Positions 11,387 through 22,468 of a DNA stretch of 64,000 nt are shown here, piece after piece. The position numbers and the translations under genes are program-made. The stretch is taken from the NCBI GenBank assembly GCA_023212695.1, contig JALCCG010000044.1, positions 43,500 to 107,499 on the forward strand, read 5' to 3'. How positions within the stretch are numbered: position 1 is the first letter of the stretch; each line of letters starts with the position of its first letter. This DNA is from Sporisorium sorghi (lineage: Eukaryota; Basidiomycota; Ustilaginomycetes; Ustilaginales; Ustilaginaceae). The notes beneath the pieces are model-generated. The model was not told the origin of the DNA and made no database searches. It worked only from the letters and a program-made list of their open reading frames with translations.

Positions 11387-13331
11387 AATGAAGCTTAGGT
11401 GTGGGCAATTTTGCTACTGGTCGGGTTCAGAAAGGTATGATGGAGCGGAGGAAGGATGGCGACAGAGTGCTAGCAGGAACGGCCAGCAAGCGCATCCTGC
11501 GCAACCTTGCACGATGGCATGTCAACCGAACAGAGAGCATGGTCTGTTCGAGCGAGTCTATGACGCTTCGGCCTGACTCATCGTCGATCCCGCCGCCATT
11601 TGCTCATGCTGGCGTAACTGGGCAGCTGCTGTCGACAGCTGACGTTCAGACATGCGGAGGGGAAAAAGACTCGCACGAGAGGAAATGCGCCCTAACAGCG
11701 TCGCAAAAATCGATAGGGTCCTTCGCAGATCCTCCTCTCCTTCACCGGCCATCTGAGACATGAGAAAGGGGGTCGATGTCGATGCTCGCTTGACCCCTTT
11801 CCTTCGATCTCATACCGACATGACCGTTTGGGCGTTCTTCTAGTTTCGGGGTCTGATCGCTGCTAGAGCACAAGACGAAGCAACGAGCTGGGCGCTAGAG
11901 CAGGTTTGTTTGTTAGCGCTTCTTGGCTAGACTGACGTGCGTTCCGAAAGCTCTTCCGTCAGCTGTAGATTGACAGACTCCAGTGAATGCTGCATGATGC
12001 AGGGTTGTAGACGGTGAACCGCTTCGACAAGGCACACGGGTAAGAACTCAAGATGCAATCAATGCGGTCGAAAGACATCTCGCAATCCAGAAGCTCGTCC
12101 CAACCGATCACGACATTGGTCAGGCGACGGTGTTGGAAAGCTGTCAAAGCCAAGATGGGGCGGTGGCGTGCCAAAAAGCTGCGAAAGAGGAGCTTGAGAC
12201 GGGATCTGTCAGATGGTTTGGTAGAAGGTGCACCTGCAGGCTGCAACCCGCGCTTTGCAGGGCCTCGCTCAGCGTTCGCTTCTTCTTCTTCTTCTTCTTC
12301 TTCCTCCTCCTCCTCTTTACTCTCTGCCATCACCCGGTCATAAAAGACTCAATGGCAACCACTCTTCCACCCGTCGCATGAGTCGAGACAGAGAAGTTGA
12401 CGGTACAGCCGATGAGGCAACTGACACAGCAAAGTGATTGGCTCGATACGAACACGTCGCTTTCGTTCGACGTTCGGGACTTGCGATGGACGAGCAGTTG
12501 GCTAGAATCGCGCGACTCAGGGGCAATTTTTCCAACAGATGAAATTGTTCTGCACTGTCGATCCCACTCTGAGAAGCCCCTTTCTCGTCTCGCCTTGAGG
12601 TTCGGATTCGAGTTGTGCGGGGCTGATGCTGCAATTTTTCTGGTGATTCTCGACGCGCTCATGCGCCATTGCATACACGCTGCATAAGAAAAAGAACACA
12701 CTGGCTGGCTGACGGGCTGAAGGACTGACTGGCTGGTTCGTTGTCGGGACACCCCGTCTTTTGTGGCTTTCGGTCTAGCCGTTCGGATGTGGGAAAAAAA
12801 AAAAAAAAAAAAATGGCGATTTTTTCGAGACCAACACCTCTCGGGATGCGCGCTGCTGCTGGACTGCCTGGCTGGCTGGCTCAAAGTGGAAACAAAAAAA
12901 ATGACCCTCGGTCTGTTTAGACTTTGAGCCCCTGGCCCGCCGCCAAGCAGAGCAGAGCAACAACACTCTGAGACTCAACAGCCTCTCGCTCACCAAAGGG
13001 CTGAGTCGTATGCTCCTTCATCAGTCTCTCCCCTCTCTCCTTTCCTCTCTCTCCTCTCCACCTCCTCCAGCATTCATTCATTCATCACCACCAGCATCGA
13101 TACCCTCACCGCATCAAGCTCTCGCATCTCTCATACTTATACCCCATCTTGTTGCTCACGTCAGTGCAGCAGGCTCGATTCGAAACAGCATCTACACCTC
13201 GCCAGCTATCGTCATGCATACAACGTATCACCGCCCAGCTCAGTCGTGATCCACTCTTCTCTTGGCTGCACAACCCACCTCAATTACATAGCTGAGCGGC
13301 CCAGCCGGCTCAGCAAATCTTGTCTGCCACA
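11387..13331. other. 1.9 kb divergent intergenic region
   Basis: This lies between the HhH-like gene (minus) and the DH-PH-FYVE gene (plus). It contains a TTC/TCC repeat at about 12278-12318 and an uninterrupted A21 tract at 12794-12814. A strongly pyrimidine-rich stretch from about 13010 to 13110 fits a promoter or 5' leader of the downstream gene. Frames here are short and compositionally biased; no gene is supported. Confidence 0.55.
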
Positions 13332-13839
13332 ATGGCTTCTATTCCAAGGCGCGACTCGTCCATCTCTTTTCCGACACTCCCTGCCTCGCCAATCAAGTCT
13401 CCACTCCAGGCGCCGCTGCCCACTTTCTCCACGTCGCACTATGCTGATGCAGACGAGCACGAATCCATGCCGCCACCTCGCGGCATCCACACCAAGGCTT
13501 TCCCCACAGGCACGCAAGCGGTTCAGTCGCAACAACGACACTCGATCGTCTCAGACGACTCGTCTGCGGCATCTTCAGCTGATTACTTCAGCACCAACCC
13601 GCCAACCAGCAGACCTATTTCAGCCACCACACTCGCATCGTCTCGCCCATCCTCGGTCGCATCCAATGCATCATCTGGAAGTCACGTTCAGGGCCAGCTC
13701 ACCTCGTGCGCCGACTTGCTCAGCCCCGGCCTGGCATCGGCGCTAGGTCTACTTCCCAGTCAAGCCAGCAACATTGCGTTTCCCAGCTCCAGCAGGAACA
13801 CTCTCGGTCCAACTCCGCCGGACTCGGGCGCAAGCAGTA

Positions 13840-13877
<38 letters not shown>

Positions 13878-16800
13878 CACGCAGCCACTCGTCCGCTGCA
13901 GAGGCGTGTCCGAGCGCAGAGTGCACAGAGCGGCGCCCTCTCTCAGCGACGTCCCTCTCTGCCCTCGGTGTCCAGCATCAACCACCGCATCAGCGTAGCC
14001 AGCGTCTCGAGCTTCGAGAGCCTGCCCGAAGGTGAAATCGTTCAAGGATTTCTCGCCCCCGGCATCCTCCCACCCAAGTCGCGTGCGTCCAGCTACGACC
14101 GTATCACACGCAGCGCAACCACAAGCTACTCGCATTCGCTTGCCAAGGATGACTCAAGCTTGACTGATGGTGGCGACCGCTCTACCTCGTCCATCTCGCT
14201 GGGCAGTGCTGTCTCGATCGCGACTGGCTCCGAACCCTCGTCCGCCGGCGACCACCCTCCACCTCCAGGTTCTGCCTCAGCTCTCTCCTCGTCGACCGGC
14301 TCTTCGGCTCACGGCGCAGGTCCCAGCGCCACCAGCTCGACATCCACGTCTACCATCACAGCAAGCTCATCGCGACCCAGCTACTCTCTTCGACGCGCTG
14401 CCACCGCTCCCGTCCCAGCCGCTGATGTGTCGCTCCTCATGGCGCATCGCCAACGCAGCGCAAGGGAGCTCCTCGACACCGAACGATCCTTTGTCGCCAG
14501 CTTGACCCTCATCGATCAAGAATACTATCAACCTCTGCTAGCCAGCCTCGGCAAGGGCAAGGCAGCAGCTCCGCCAAATGCACCACCGCCCATCTTGTCA
14601 CGCAAGTCCGTCGCCGACATCTTTTCCAACTTTTACGACATTCTTCAGCTCAGCAGAGAGCTTCTCAGTCAGTTGGAAGAGCGTCTGCAGATGACTCCTT
14701 CGCAGACCTTTGCGCAAGGCTCGTCGGCGAGCCAAATACGTGCAGACCCTGTCGCAGAGATGAAGTGGGATCCTGCTGTTGATTGCATCGGCGACATCCT
14801 CGCTACCCTGGCACCCTTCCTCAAAATGTACTCGCTCTTTGTCAAGAACTTCAGCAGCGCACTCCAACGCATCGAGTCCGAGCAAAAGACCAACGAAGCC
14901 TTCGCCAAATTTCTCAAGGAGACCGATCAAAAACGCGCAGCCAAAGAAAAGGTCACCACCACCTCGGGAAGCGTGCGGCACGCCTTTGGCTACGGTCTCG
15001 GCTTCCAAGCTCATCTGCTCACCATTGTCCAGAGGATTCCGCGCTACAAGCTTCTTGTAGACGATCTCGTCAAGTCTACGCCCGAGACGCATCCAGACTG
15101 CATCGATCTCCGCCGCGCCAGTCACATGATCGAGCAGGTGGCGTCCTACATCAACGAGAACGTCCGACAGCACGAGATGGTGCTCACCATGCTCGGCTTG
15201 CAAAAGAGCCTTCAGGGCTTGACTGAACCGCTCGTGGCGCCGGGCAGGGCGCTCATCAAGCGCGGCACGCTCATGAAGACGTGCCGTCGCAACATCCAAC
15301 CGCGCGAATTCTTCCTCTTTACCGACTGCCTCATCTACGCGAGCCCCATTTCGGGCGGCATCGAGGCGGCGTCTGCAGCTTGGACGATGCTGGCACAGCG
15401 TGGCGGTCTATATGGAGTCAGCAGTCTCGAGCCATCCCAGTCGCCGACGATCGTCTCACCCCTCTCGGGACCTGCTTCACCCATCGAGTCGGTTCTGACA
15501 CCGCCAAGCATGTCTGCGCCGCTGGGTCCTCGGGCCCGCCTGGCATCAGTGCCTGAGCCCTACACTCCCTTGGCGGGCGCCATCTTTTCGCTGGCAGGGC
15601 ATCAGCTGCAGTTCCGAGACAAGTTTTGGCTTCGCGACTGCACGGTGGTCAGCGTCGAGGACAATACCAACCAGGGTCTGCGCCATTGCTTCGAGATTCG
15701 CACGCCCGACAAGTCGTTTGCCGTCTACGCCGAGAGCCAGACGAGCAAGGAAGCTTGGGTCAACTGCATCCGCGACGCTCGTGCCGACCACATGTCTGCG
15801 CGTCGAACACTCAAGGCTGAGGAGGACAGCATCGAGGCCAAGAGGGAGAGGCGCAGGTCGCTTTACAAGGTCGATGCTTCGAAACTCGCGAACAAAAGGC
15901 TCAGCACGCAGAGCTTGGGGGCGTACCTCGCGGCTGCCAACCTGATCGGCGGGGACAAGACGGTCCTTTCGGCAGAGCAGCCCATCGAGTCGAGCGCTTC
16001 GAGGTCCGTGTCGCGGGAGCGCGAGCCAGCGCCACGTCGATCGCGTGTCGACTCCCTACCCAACCTGCTCATGCGACCGCCTTCCTTTCCCTCGTTTGCT
16101 GCCAACGGCACCCAACTGTCGCTGGCAAACCTGCTTGCTTCCAACGCGTCTCTTGCAGCAGCGGCACCGCTGCGTGTGTTGGAGGACTACAATGCACCCG
16201 TGTGGGTGCCTGACAACCGTGCAGACAAGTGCTGCAACTGTCAAGAGGCTTTTGGCATGTGGCGCCGCAAGCACCACTGTCGGCTATGTGGACAGGTGGT
16301 CTGTTGGACTTGCTCGCAACGGTCGTTCTTGATCCCCAGCTACCAGGATGGAGAGCCGGATCGACCCGCTCGTGCATGTGATCGCTGCTACGACAGCGTC
16401 TTTCCGCCTGAAAATGCAGACGAAGCGGAATTGGCGGCAGCAGCAGCAGCAGCAGCAGCAAATGCGGCAGAGGTCGTTGCTACAGCACCAGACAGCGCCG
16501 AGATGTCGTCCGTGCCCAGCTCGAGTACCGATGAAAGTGTTGCTCAGACGCTTGGTGCCTATCAGATTGGTGCTTCGGACGGCGACACGGATGCAGAGGC
16601 TAGCCGTCATGGCTCGCCATTCACGCCGCCGGTCGAGCACGACTCACTTGCAGCCGCAGCCCACGTGAACGCGGAGTTGGCCGCGAATGCGACCTGCTCT
16701 CCAGCCGACGCGATCGCGAGTCGATCTGCCCTGGCCAAGAAGACTGGCGTGGATGCAAGACCCAAATCGCTGCGATTCGATGCTTTGCCGCCACCGGAGC

Positions 16801-17579
16801 TGCAGATTAGCGGCTCCGCGGCCCACCAGGACGGTGCCGTGTCACCTACAACACCGTCTAGTCCCACGGAAACATCTGTATCGCCCGTGCGGCCGAGCAC
16901 ACAGCCAGTCCAATCAGCTTCTCCGCAGGTAGAGCGAAGGAGCAGTGCAAGTGTACACGCTTCGCCGATGCGATTGAGCCAGGCTCCCGTGTTGCCGGCG
17001 CGGTCCAAGTCGCTGGCAGGCCCTTTGGCTTCGGGCTCACCGCGAGTCATGTCGACCGAGGCTAGACTGAACCGCGCCTCTGCTCTGGAAGCGCACCATC
17101 TGTTTACCAGCCATTACCGCAATCCGCAGATCCAGGCGGCCACGTCGGGCTCGGGCACTTTTCGTTTGGTGACGCCGAGGCTGACGACGCCCGAAGCCGA
17201 GCTTCCGCCTGGCGTTGTGGGCAAGAGGAGCGGATTCTCGCCCAGCATCATGGACGTCGGCTACTTTGGCGGAGCGACGGGTGCGATTCAGGAAGATGCC
17301 GAGGACGAGAATGCCACGCAGGGTGCTGTTGCAGGCACGAGCCCAGTCAAGACATCGGAACCCTTCAAACCGTGGATGCTGCACGCGATGTCCCCTGCAG
17401 GCGGAGCCCAGTTGCGACCGGCGCGCAAACGCCCGCTGAGTGCAGCAGCGCGCTTGAGCAGCTTCTATGGTCCTCTTCTGGCGACGAGCAGTGGCTCTTC
17501 GACACCGGGCGCGCCTTCTCAGCTCAACGGATCGGCATCTGCAGCGTCGACGGTTGGCGAGAGCGACAGGAAGGGTTGA
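13332..17579 (+). CDS. don1: DH-PH-FYVE Rho-family guanine nucleotide exchange factor (Don1/FGD-like)
   Basis: This is an intronless ORF of 1415 aa. The order is: disordered Ser-rich N-terminus (1-370), DH domain about 373-628 (RQRSARELLDTERSF; later QRIPRYKLLVDDLVK, the conserved DH helix), PH domain about 640-820, and FYVE zinc finger about 953-1026. The FYVE finger contains WVPDNRADKCCNC, RRKHHCRLCG and a final CDRCYD, so all PI3P-pocket basic residues are visible. A disordered Pro/Ser-rich tail follows. The domain set matches Ustilago Don1, a Cdc42 exchange factor recruited to endosomes and needed for the secondary septum in cell separation. Orthology is inferred from architecture only. 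The PH domain is split by a low-complexity insert of about 75 residues. The start is the first ATG, in context CCACAATGG. Confidence 0.85.
13839..13875. repeat. AGC trinucleotide repeat coding poly-Ser
   Basis: About ten AGC units near 13842-13875 encode a Ser run in the disordered N-terminus of the RhoGEF. A second run, GCA, at about 16437-16460 encodes poly-Ala after the FYVE domain. Confidence 0.85.
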
Positions 17580-17876
17580 GTTGGCTGGCAGAACCACACC
17601 TCGATTCAAAATGTCGCTCCTCGACGTTCTACATATCGACTATCGCAAACGCTTATGTGCGTTTCCACTCGCCGGCAATTCAGAGCATTCACAGTCACCA
17701 ACAAACAAACACGAGCACGAAGACAGGAAGACAGGTATGTGAAGCTAAGATTACTGTTCGACATTAAGATGGTAATGGCATCACGTAAGAGACATGTGTA
17801 GGGGCAATGGTATCAAGATGGAGGGTGCACGAGGCACGATGCTTTGGGTTGACCTGCGAGCGGTCCAATCGGTCGC

Positions 17877-18575
17877 TTAGTGGGCACCGACGGCGGGAGC
17901 CTGGTACGAAGCACCGATAGGCTGCTCCTGGGCGATGTTGGTCGTGGTGGCGGGCGCGGTGGTGGTAGGAGCGGTCTGGCTAGCAGCGTGCGCGCTGGTG
18001 GCGTTGGCCTGCTGGGCGTGCAGCGTCTCGGTGTGGCGGTGACGCTCGTGATCGCCGGCGACCTTCTTGTGTTGGGCGTTGGCCAGGTCCTGCTCCTTGT
18101 TCTGCAGCTTGCCCTTGTGCTCGGTGACCGCCCTCTGGGCGTTCTCCACCTTCATCTTCTTCTCCTCGAGCGTGCGCACGGAGTCGTTGTACTTCGCTTG
18201 GGCCTTTTCGAGCTTGCTCTGCAGCTTGTGCTCCTTGGCTACGTTGGGTTTCCGGAAAAAAAAAAAAAAAAAGGAAAATCATTCGGCGCGTCAGCACTTC
18301 CGCTCGGGCCTTCAAATCGCTGGACACCATCACCGCTCGATCACTTCTCCATCATATCTCGCCGTCACCATCACCATCGCCTCTCCTTCATCGTCATCGT
18401 ACTTACCAATAGCCTTTTGATGCTCGCGCTCAGCCTTCGCTTGAGCCTTGATCAACTTGCCCTCCTTCTTCTTATCTTTGCTGAAGGAAGACTGAGCGGA
18501 TTTCAGCTGTTTGTTATCCGCTTTTGCCTCCTTGGCGATGACCTTCTCTTCGCGCTTGATCTGCTTAGAATCCAT
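17877..18575 (-). CDS. Small charged coiled-coil protein, function unknown (2 exons)
   Basis: Exon 1 is 18407-18575 and exon 2 is 17877-18238, giving 176 aa. The 168-nt intron (GTAAGT...GTAG) carries a T17 tract on the coding strand. Splicing is supported because both exons continue the same Lys/Glu/Gln heptad-like composition across HQKAIG|AKEHKLQSK. Residues 1-115 are a highly charged predicted coiled coil rich in Lys, Glu, Ala and Gln. The last ~50 residues are Ala/Thr/Gln-rich and ordered only at the end (IGASYQAPAVG). No catalytic motif is visible. It loosely resembles abundant small basidiomycete helical proteins annotated as Ncp1-like DNA-binding proteins, but I cannot assign it. Two perfect CRE palindromes lie about 370 bp upstream. 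Confidence 0.8.
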
Positions 18576-20179
18576 GGTTGCTGATGGTGTTGTTGTGGTG
18601 CGGGTGGATAGGTGTGTTGATGAGGATGTGTTGTGCGTTGGAAGTGGTGTAAACGGATGAGAATCGGATGAGGGAGGCGACGAAGAAGACACGCGAAGTG
18701 GGCGATTCTTATACCTTTTCCCGACGCCCCGAGCGCCAAAACACATGGCAAATCACTCTAGCGTATGTGTGTGACGTAGCTATCCCAGAACGCTGCCGGT
18801 CATGCTCGTCAAAACTTGTCGTAAGACTTTCGGCACACACAGTGAACCCTCCGCCACACGAGCATCATTGTCCGAAAAACGTCACTCCGCCCTGCGGTGT
18901 GCATTGTTGGACACAAATTTAGCGTGGCCGTCACGCGAGCGCGATGACGTCATGACGTCATACTCGCGGCAATATAGGACGTGCTTTTTTTTTTAGAGCT
19001 TACCTTCTGCCGCACCAATGGCTGTGATGGCTCGGGTCGAACAGACGTTGCTCCGAATGGGTCGCCGTGCGTTGCTACCCGTCCAATGACCAGCCGAGAA
19101 GCAGGTGAGGTTATGCGGGAGCAGCCTAAAATAAGACGCTGCTCGTCATGCTGCAACGGCTACTGCGGCGGCTGGTCGGCGAACACCTTGCATTCGCCGT
19201 CCATGAGGCAAGAAAGCGTCATACCGCTCAGTGCCTGGTGCACTCGGGCTAGCGTTCAAGGAGGGCTGTGGGAGCCGAGTGCGGAGTGCTACAACGTGCT
19301 AACTTGGCGCTACGTTTAGAGCATGCTTCGCATCGTGCGAGGCGGCTGCTTCGGGCTGTTTAGCGCGAGAAGTGGCTGCACGACAATACGCCCCGACTGG
19401 AGTAAAAGCGATGTTTTGGGGGAAGATGGTGATTTACGCCACAACACAGCATGCTAGCTGGATGGATGTTATGCTAAGAATTGCATACCTCCCGCTGTAG
19501 AAGGTGTGTGTGGCTGTACATGCGAGCGGGGGTTGGTGTGTTTCGCGGATGTCGCGGTGGTGGGGATACAAAGCTCGTGTTTGGAGCGTTCGGTGGCGCT
19601 TGTGGTGTGGCCATTTCGCTCTGAACGTGCGTGAAGATCATCCACCTTGCTGCTCATTCAATTGCACCTGATACTACATGAGTGAATGCTACAGCTTGCT
19701 CGTCTGCTTTGGGATAGAGATGTGGCAGCATGGCGTGGTGAAGAGGTGCCAAAAAAAAAAAAAAAAAAAAAAAAAACTCGTCTGTTAGACCGATGTACTC
19801 AGAGTGACGCGGATTTTTCTCGAGGTGTTGCTCTCGCGACACCCTTTGAAAGCGTTTTTTGAGACTGCGCGTCGCGCGCGCTGTGCAAAAGCCCTTTTTT
19901 CCCTCGCAGCGAGTTAATTTACACGACCGACCTGCGCATCTTCGTCGTCGAATCAACCAACCTTTGCTGGCAGTCTCGCAACTTTTTGCATTCTCTGCTC
20001 CATCACCACTCGCACACACTCTCTTCCAAGAAACGGCTTTCTCACTACACGCACAACCTGCACACACACACTCCATTTCTCTCGCACACAAGGCCACTCG
20101 TCCACTTCGACCACACTCCGAAAGATCTTTCGCAACCACAACTTCCTGTTTCAAAAGAGTCAAGAGCAATTCCGCAACA
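18576..20179. other. 1.6 kb divergent intergenic region
   Basis: This lies between the coiled-coil gene (minus) and asf1 (plus). It holds the tandem CRE site at 18945-18960 and an uninterrupted A26 tract at 19751-19776. Pyrimidine-rich leader sequence precedes asf1. No coding region is supported. Confidence 0.55.
18945..18960. promoter_or_regulatory. Two abutting CRE palindromes (TGACGTCA x2)
   Basis: Two perfect 8-bp TGACGTCA palindromes lie directly end to end with no spacer. TGACGTCA is the ATF/CREB-class bZIP site. They sit 370-385 bp upstream of the coiled-coil gene start (18575) and 1.2 kb upstream of asf1, so regulation of the former is the likelier inference. Confidence 0.65.
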
Positions 20180-20755
20180 ATGTCGATCGTACACCTGCAA
20201 AGCGTCGAAATCCTCAACGCCGAGGCCAAGTTCGAGGACGCATACATCTTCAAGATCACGTTCGAGTGCATCTCACCGTTGCAGGATGACATCGAGTGGC
20301 GGCTGGTCTACGTCGGCTCGGCGGGCGATGAGAAGTACGACCAGGAGCTGGACAACTGCATGGTTGGTCCCGTACCTGTCGGTAAGTACACCCCCACCTT
20401 CCCACTCCCCCGCTCTCGTGCTGCAGTGAACACGCACGCTGACTGACTGTATCGACCTTGTGGCTTATTAGGCGTCAACTCGTTCGAGTTCGAAGCAGCA
20501 GCACCATCACCTGCAAAAATTCCACCCGAGGACCTGCTCGGCGTGACGGTGATCCTGCTCACAGCGTCGTACCGCGACCAGGAGTTCATTCGCGTCGGGT
20601 ACTACGTGAACAATGCGTACGAGTCCGAAGAGCTGCGCGAGAACCCGCCGGAAAAGATCGACTTGACGAAAGTGAGGAGAGAGGTCTTGGTGTCTAAACC
20701 GCGTGTGACGCGTTTCAACATCAAGTGGGACGATTCGGCCCCGCCGGCGGCGTAA
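20180..20755 (+). CDS. asf1: Histone H3-H4 chaperone Asf1 (2 exons)
   Basis: Exons are 20180-20381 and 20472-20755 (intron 90 nt, GTAAGT...TTAG), giving 161 aa. The product starts [13 protein letters not shown]. It contains [22 protein letters not shown] [14 protein letters not shown] across the splice junction, [27 protein letters not shown] and [12 protein letters not shown], all hallmarks of the immunoglobulin-like Asf1 core. Asf1 hands H3-H4 to CAF-1, HIRA and Rtt109 during replication-coupled and replication-independent chromatin assembly in the nucleus. The protein ends right after the core (WDDSAPPAA), so the acidic C-terminal tail of the S. cerevisiae protein is absent. The start is the only ATG that fits, in context CAACAATGTC. 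Confidence 0.97.
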
Positions 20756-21034
20756 CAGCAGGCGCAACAGACGCAGGCGGAGGGTGTGGCTGCGTGAATG
20801 GGATGGAGGAAGAGGGTGCTCAGTCACAGTGTACATACGGACTTTCGGTGTCAGTACAACAGATTCAACAGCAGCCGGGGGAGGGCGTCTGTGGTGCAGA
20901 AGAGTTGCGATTGCGAATGCGATGTGCGGATGTGCGACACAAGGATAAAGGGTACAAGTACAGCAGCGTCTCGGCGAGGAGGCGAGCATTGCAACAATCG
21001 CGGGTATAATTTGAGAATCGCTTCTCTCATCGCA

Positions 21035-22468
21035 TCACAATCCAGTGCCGGCCAACGACTCCTTCAGCGACCAGCACCTCAACGGCCCCACGCCTTCACC
21101 ACCTTGCCTTCTATCTACCACGCCATACCCGAACCTTTCTGCCAGCGGATCGGCGTGCCTTCGCGACGGCAACGTGCTGCTGTCTTCCCACAGATAGCCC
21201 TGCTCGGCGAGGTAGTCGGTCATGGCCGCTGCGCCGCTGAGCGAGTTGAAATGGATAGCCTCGGCGCGGCTCTGGAAGCTGCCTTCGAGCATGTAGGCTA
21301 GGTGGCGCTGGATGAGCGCGGTGTGCAGGCCCCAGGTGGTGGCTATGTTGTGAAACAGCCCGACGGCTTCTGGAGGGGTTTGGTCGTAGCCGGAGAAAAG
21401 CGCAGGGTTGGCGAGCAGGCCGCGTGCGCTCATCGCGCCTCTACAACCCGTAGTCTTTCGGCAGAGCATCGCGTCGTCGAGCGTCCACACATCGCCATTG
21501 GCCACACAGGGAACCAGCCCGCCGCTGCCGCCATCTGCAAACCGCGCCGCCGCCCCGCCGCGCGAGCCCCAGCACGTCCGGAACCCGCACGCGTTCGCCG
21601 ACTCCACCGCAAACCGAATACCCGCCAAATCGACCGGATGCCCCGCCGACGACTGCCACCTCGTCCGCCCGTGGATCTGCAGCACCGACGCGCCCGCATG
21701 CAGCGCATTACGCACCAGCGCATCGGTCAAGCGTAAATCGGGATCGATGCGGATCTTGACGCTGACGCAAAAGTCGCTGCCCATGCGCGCTTTTACGGCG
21801 CGCACCATGTCGCGCACGGTTTCGGGCTGGCGCAGGAGGTACGACCCGAGCAGCTCTTCGTACGCCCACGGTTGTGGGCAGCCGCAGTTGAGGTCGACGC
21901 CGTCGACGAACGCGCCGATGAGCTCGGACGCGTCGGCGAAGGGCGTGGGTGTGCTCGAGGCGAATTGCGCGACGAGGGCCCCGCGCACACGCACTTTTTG
22001 TTTCGCTAGTTTGTGAGTGTGTGCTAGGGCCTCGCGAAGCGCTTCGCCGTGCGTCTCGTCCTTTTCGCTGCGCGACACAGATCCGTTAGAGGTAGTGTCA
22101 CCATTCGTAGCGGATTGCGCCTGCGCTAACCGCCGCTGCCCGCTCTCCGACCCCTCCTCCACGCCCGGCAGCAGCTCAAACGTCCCGCGCTCGTTCTGGT
22201 TCGTGGTAAACTCGGAATTGCGCGCCGCCTCGGTCCGGCTGAACTCCTTGGCGAGCATCATAGGTGTTGTGGTGATGTGCGTCTCGTAGCGCGACACGAG
22301 CGTGCGGAAGGCCAGCTTCGAGTAGCGCACCATGGGCGCGCACACGTTGAGGCCGTGGAATGCATCGAGCAGGAGGTGTGGCGGTAGTTGGATCGCTGAC
22401 GGGTCGTAGCTGGGGTGGGAGGAGGAGGTGGGTGTTGAGGATGAGGCTGAGCCGCTGAGGCCCGGCAT
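21035..22468 (-). CDS. dus4: tRNA-dihydrouridine synthase, Dus4 type
   Basis: This is an intronless ORF of 477 aa. It contains the FMN-barrel motifs of the Dus family: VCAPMVRYSKLAFR at the N-terminus, VDLNCGCPQPWAYEELLGSYLL with the catalytic Cys, SVKIRIDPDLRLTD, and LQIHGRTRWQSSAG. VPCVANGDVWTLDDA follows. APMVRYSKL is characteristic of Dus4, which reduces U20a/U20b in the tRNA D-loop using NADPH. A Ser/Gln-rich insertion of about 60 residues (roughly 75-135) interrupts the early barrel. I preferred ATG 22468 (context TCACAATGCC) to the in-frame ATG at 22558, whose 30 extra residues look like leader. If 22558 is used, a mitochondrial presequence is conceivable. Confidence 0.9.
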   Translation of the reverse strand: MPGLSGSASSSTPTSSSHPSYDPSAIQLPPHLLLDAFHGLNVCAPMVRYSKLAFRTLVSRYETHITTTPMMLAKEFSRTEAARNSEFTTNQNERGTFELLPGVEEGSESGQRRLAQAQSATNGDTTSNGSVSRSEKDETHGEALREALAHTHKLAKQKVRVRGALVAQFASSTPTPFADASELIGAFVDGVDLNCGCPQPWAYEELLGSYLLRQPETVRDMVRAVKARMGSDFCVSVKIRIDPDLRLTDALVRNALHAGASVLQIHGRTRWQSSAGHPVDLAGIRFAVESANACGFRTCWGSRGGAAARFADGGSGGLVPCVANGDVWTLDDAMLCRKTTGCRGAMSARGLLANPALFSGYDQTPPEAVGLFHNIATTWGLHTALIQRHLAYMLEGSFQSRAEAIHFNSLSGAAAMTDYLAEQGYLWEDSSTLPSRRHADPLAERFGYGVVDRRQGGEGVGPLRCWSLKESLAGTGL

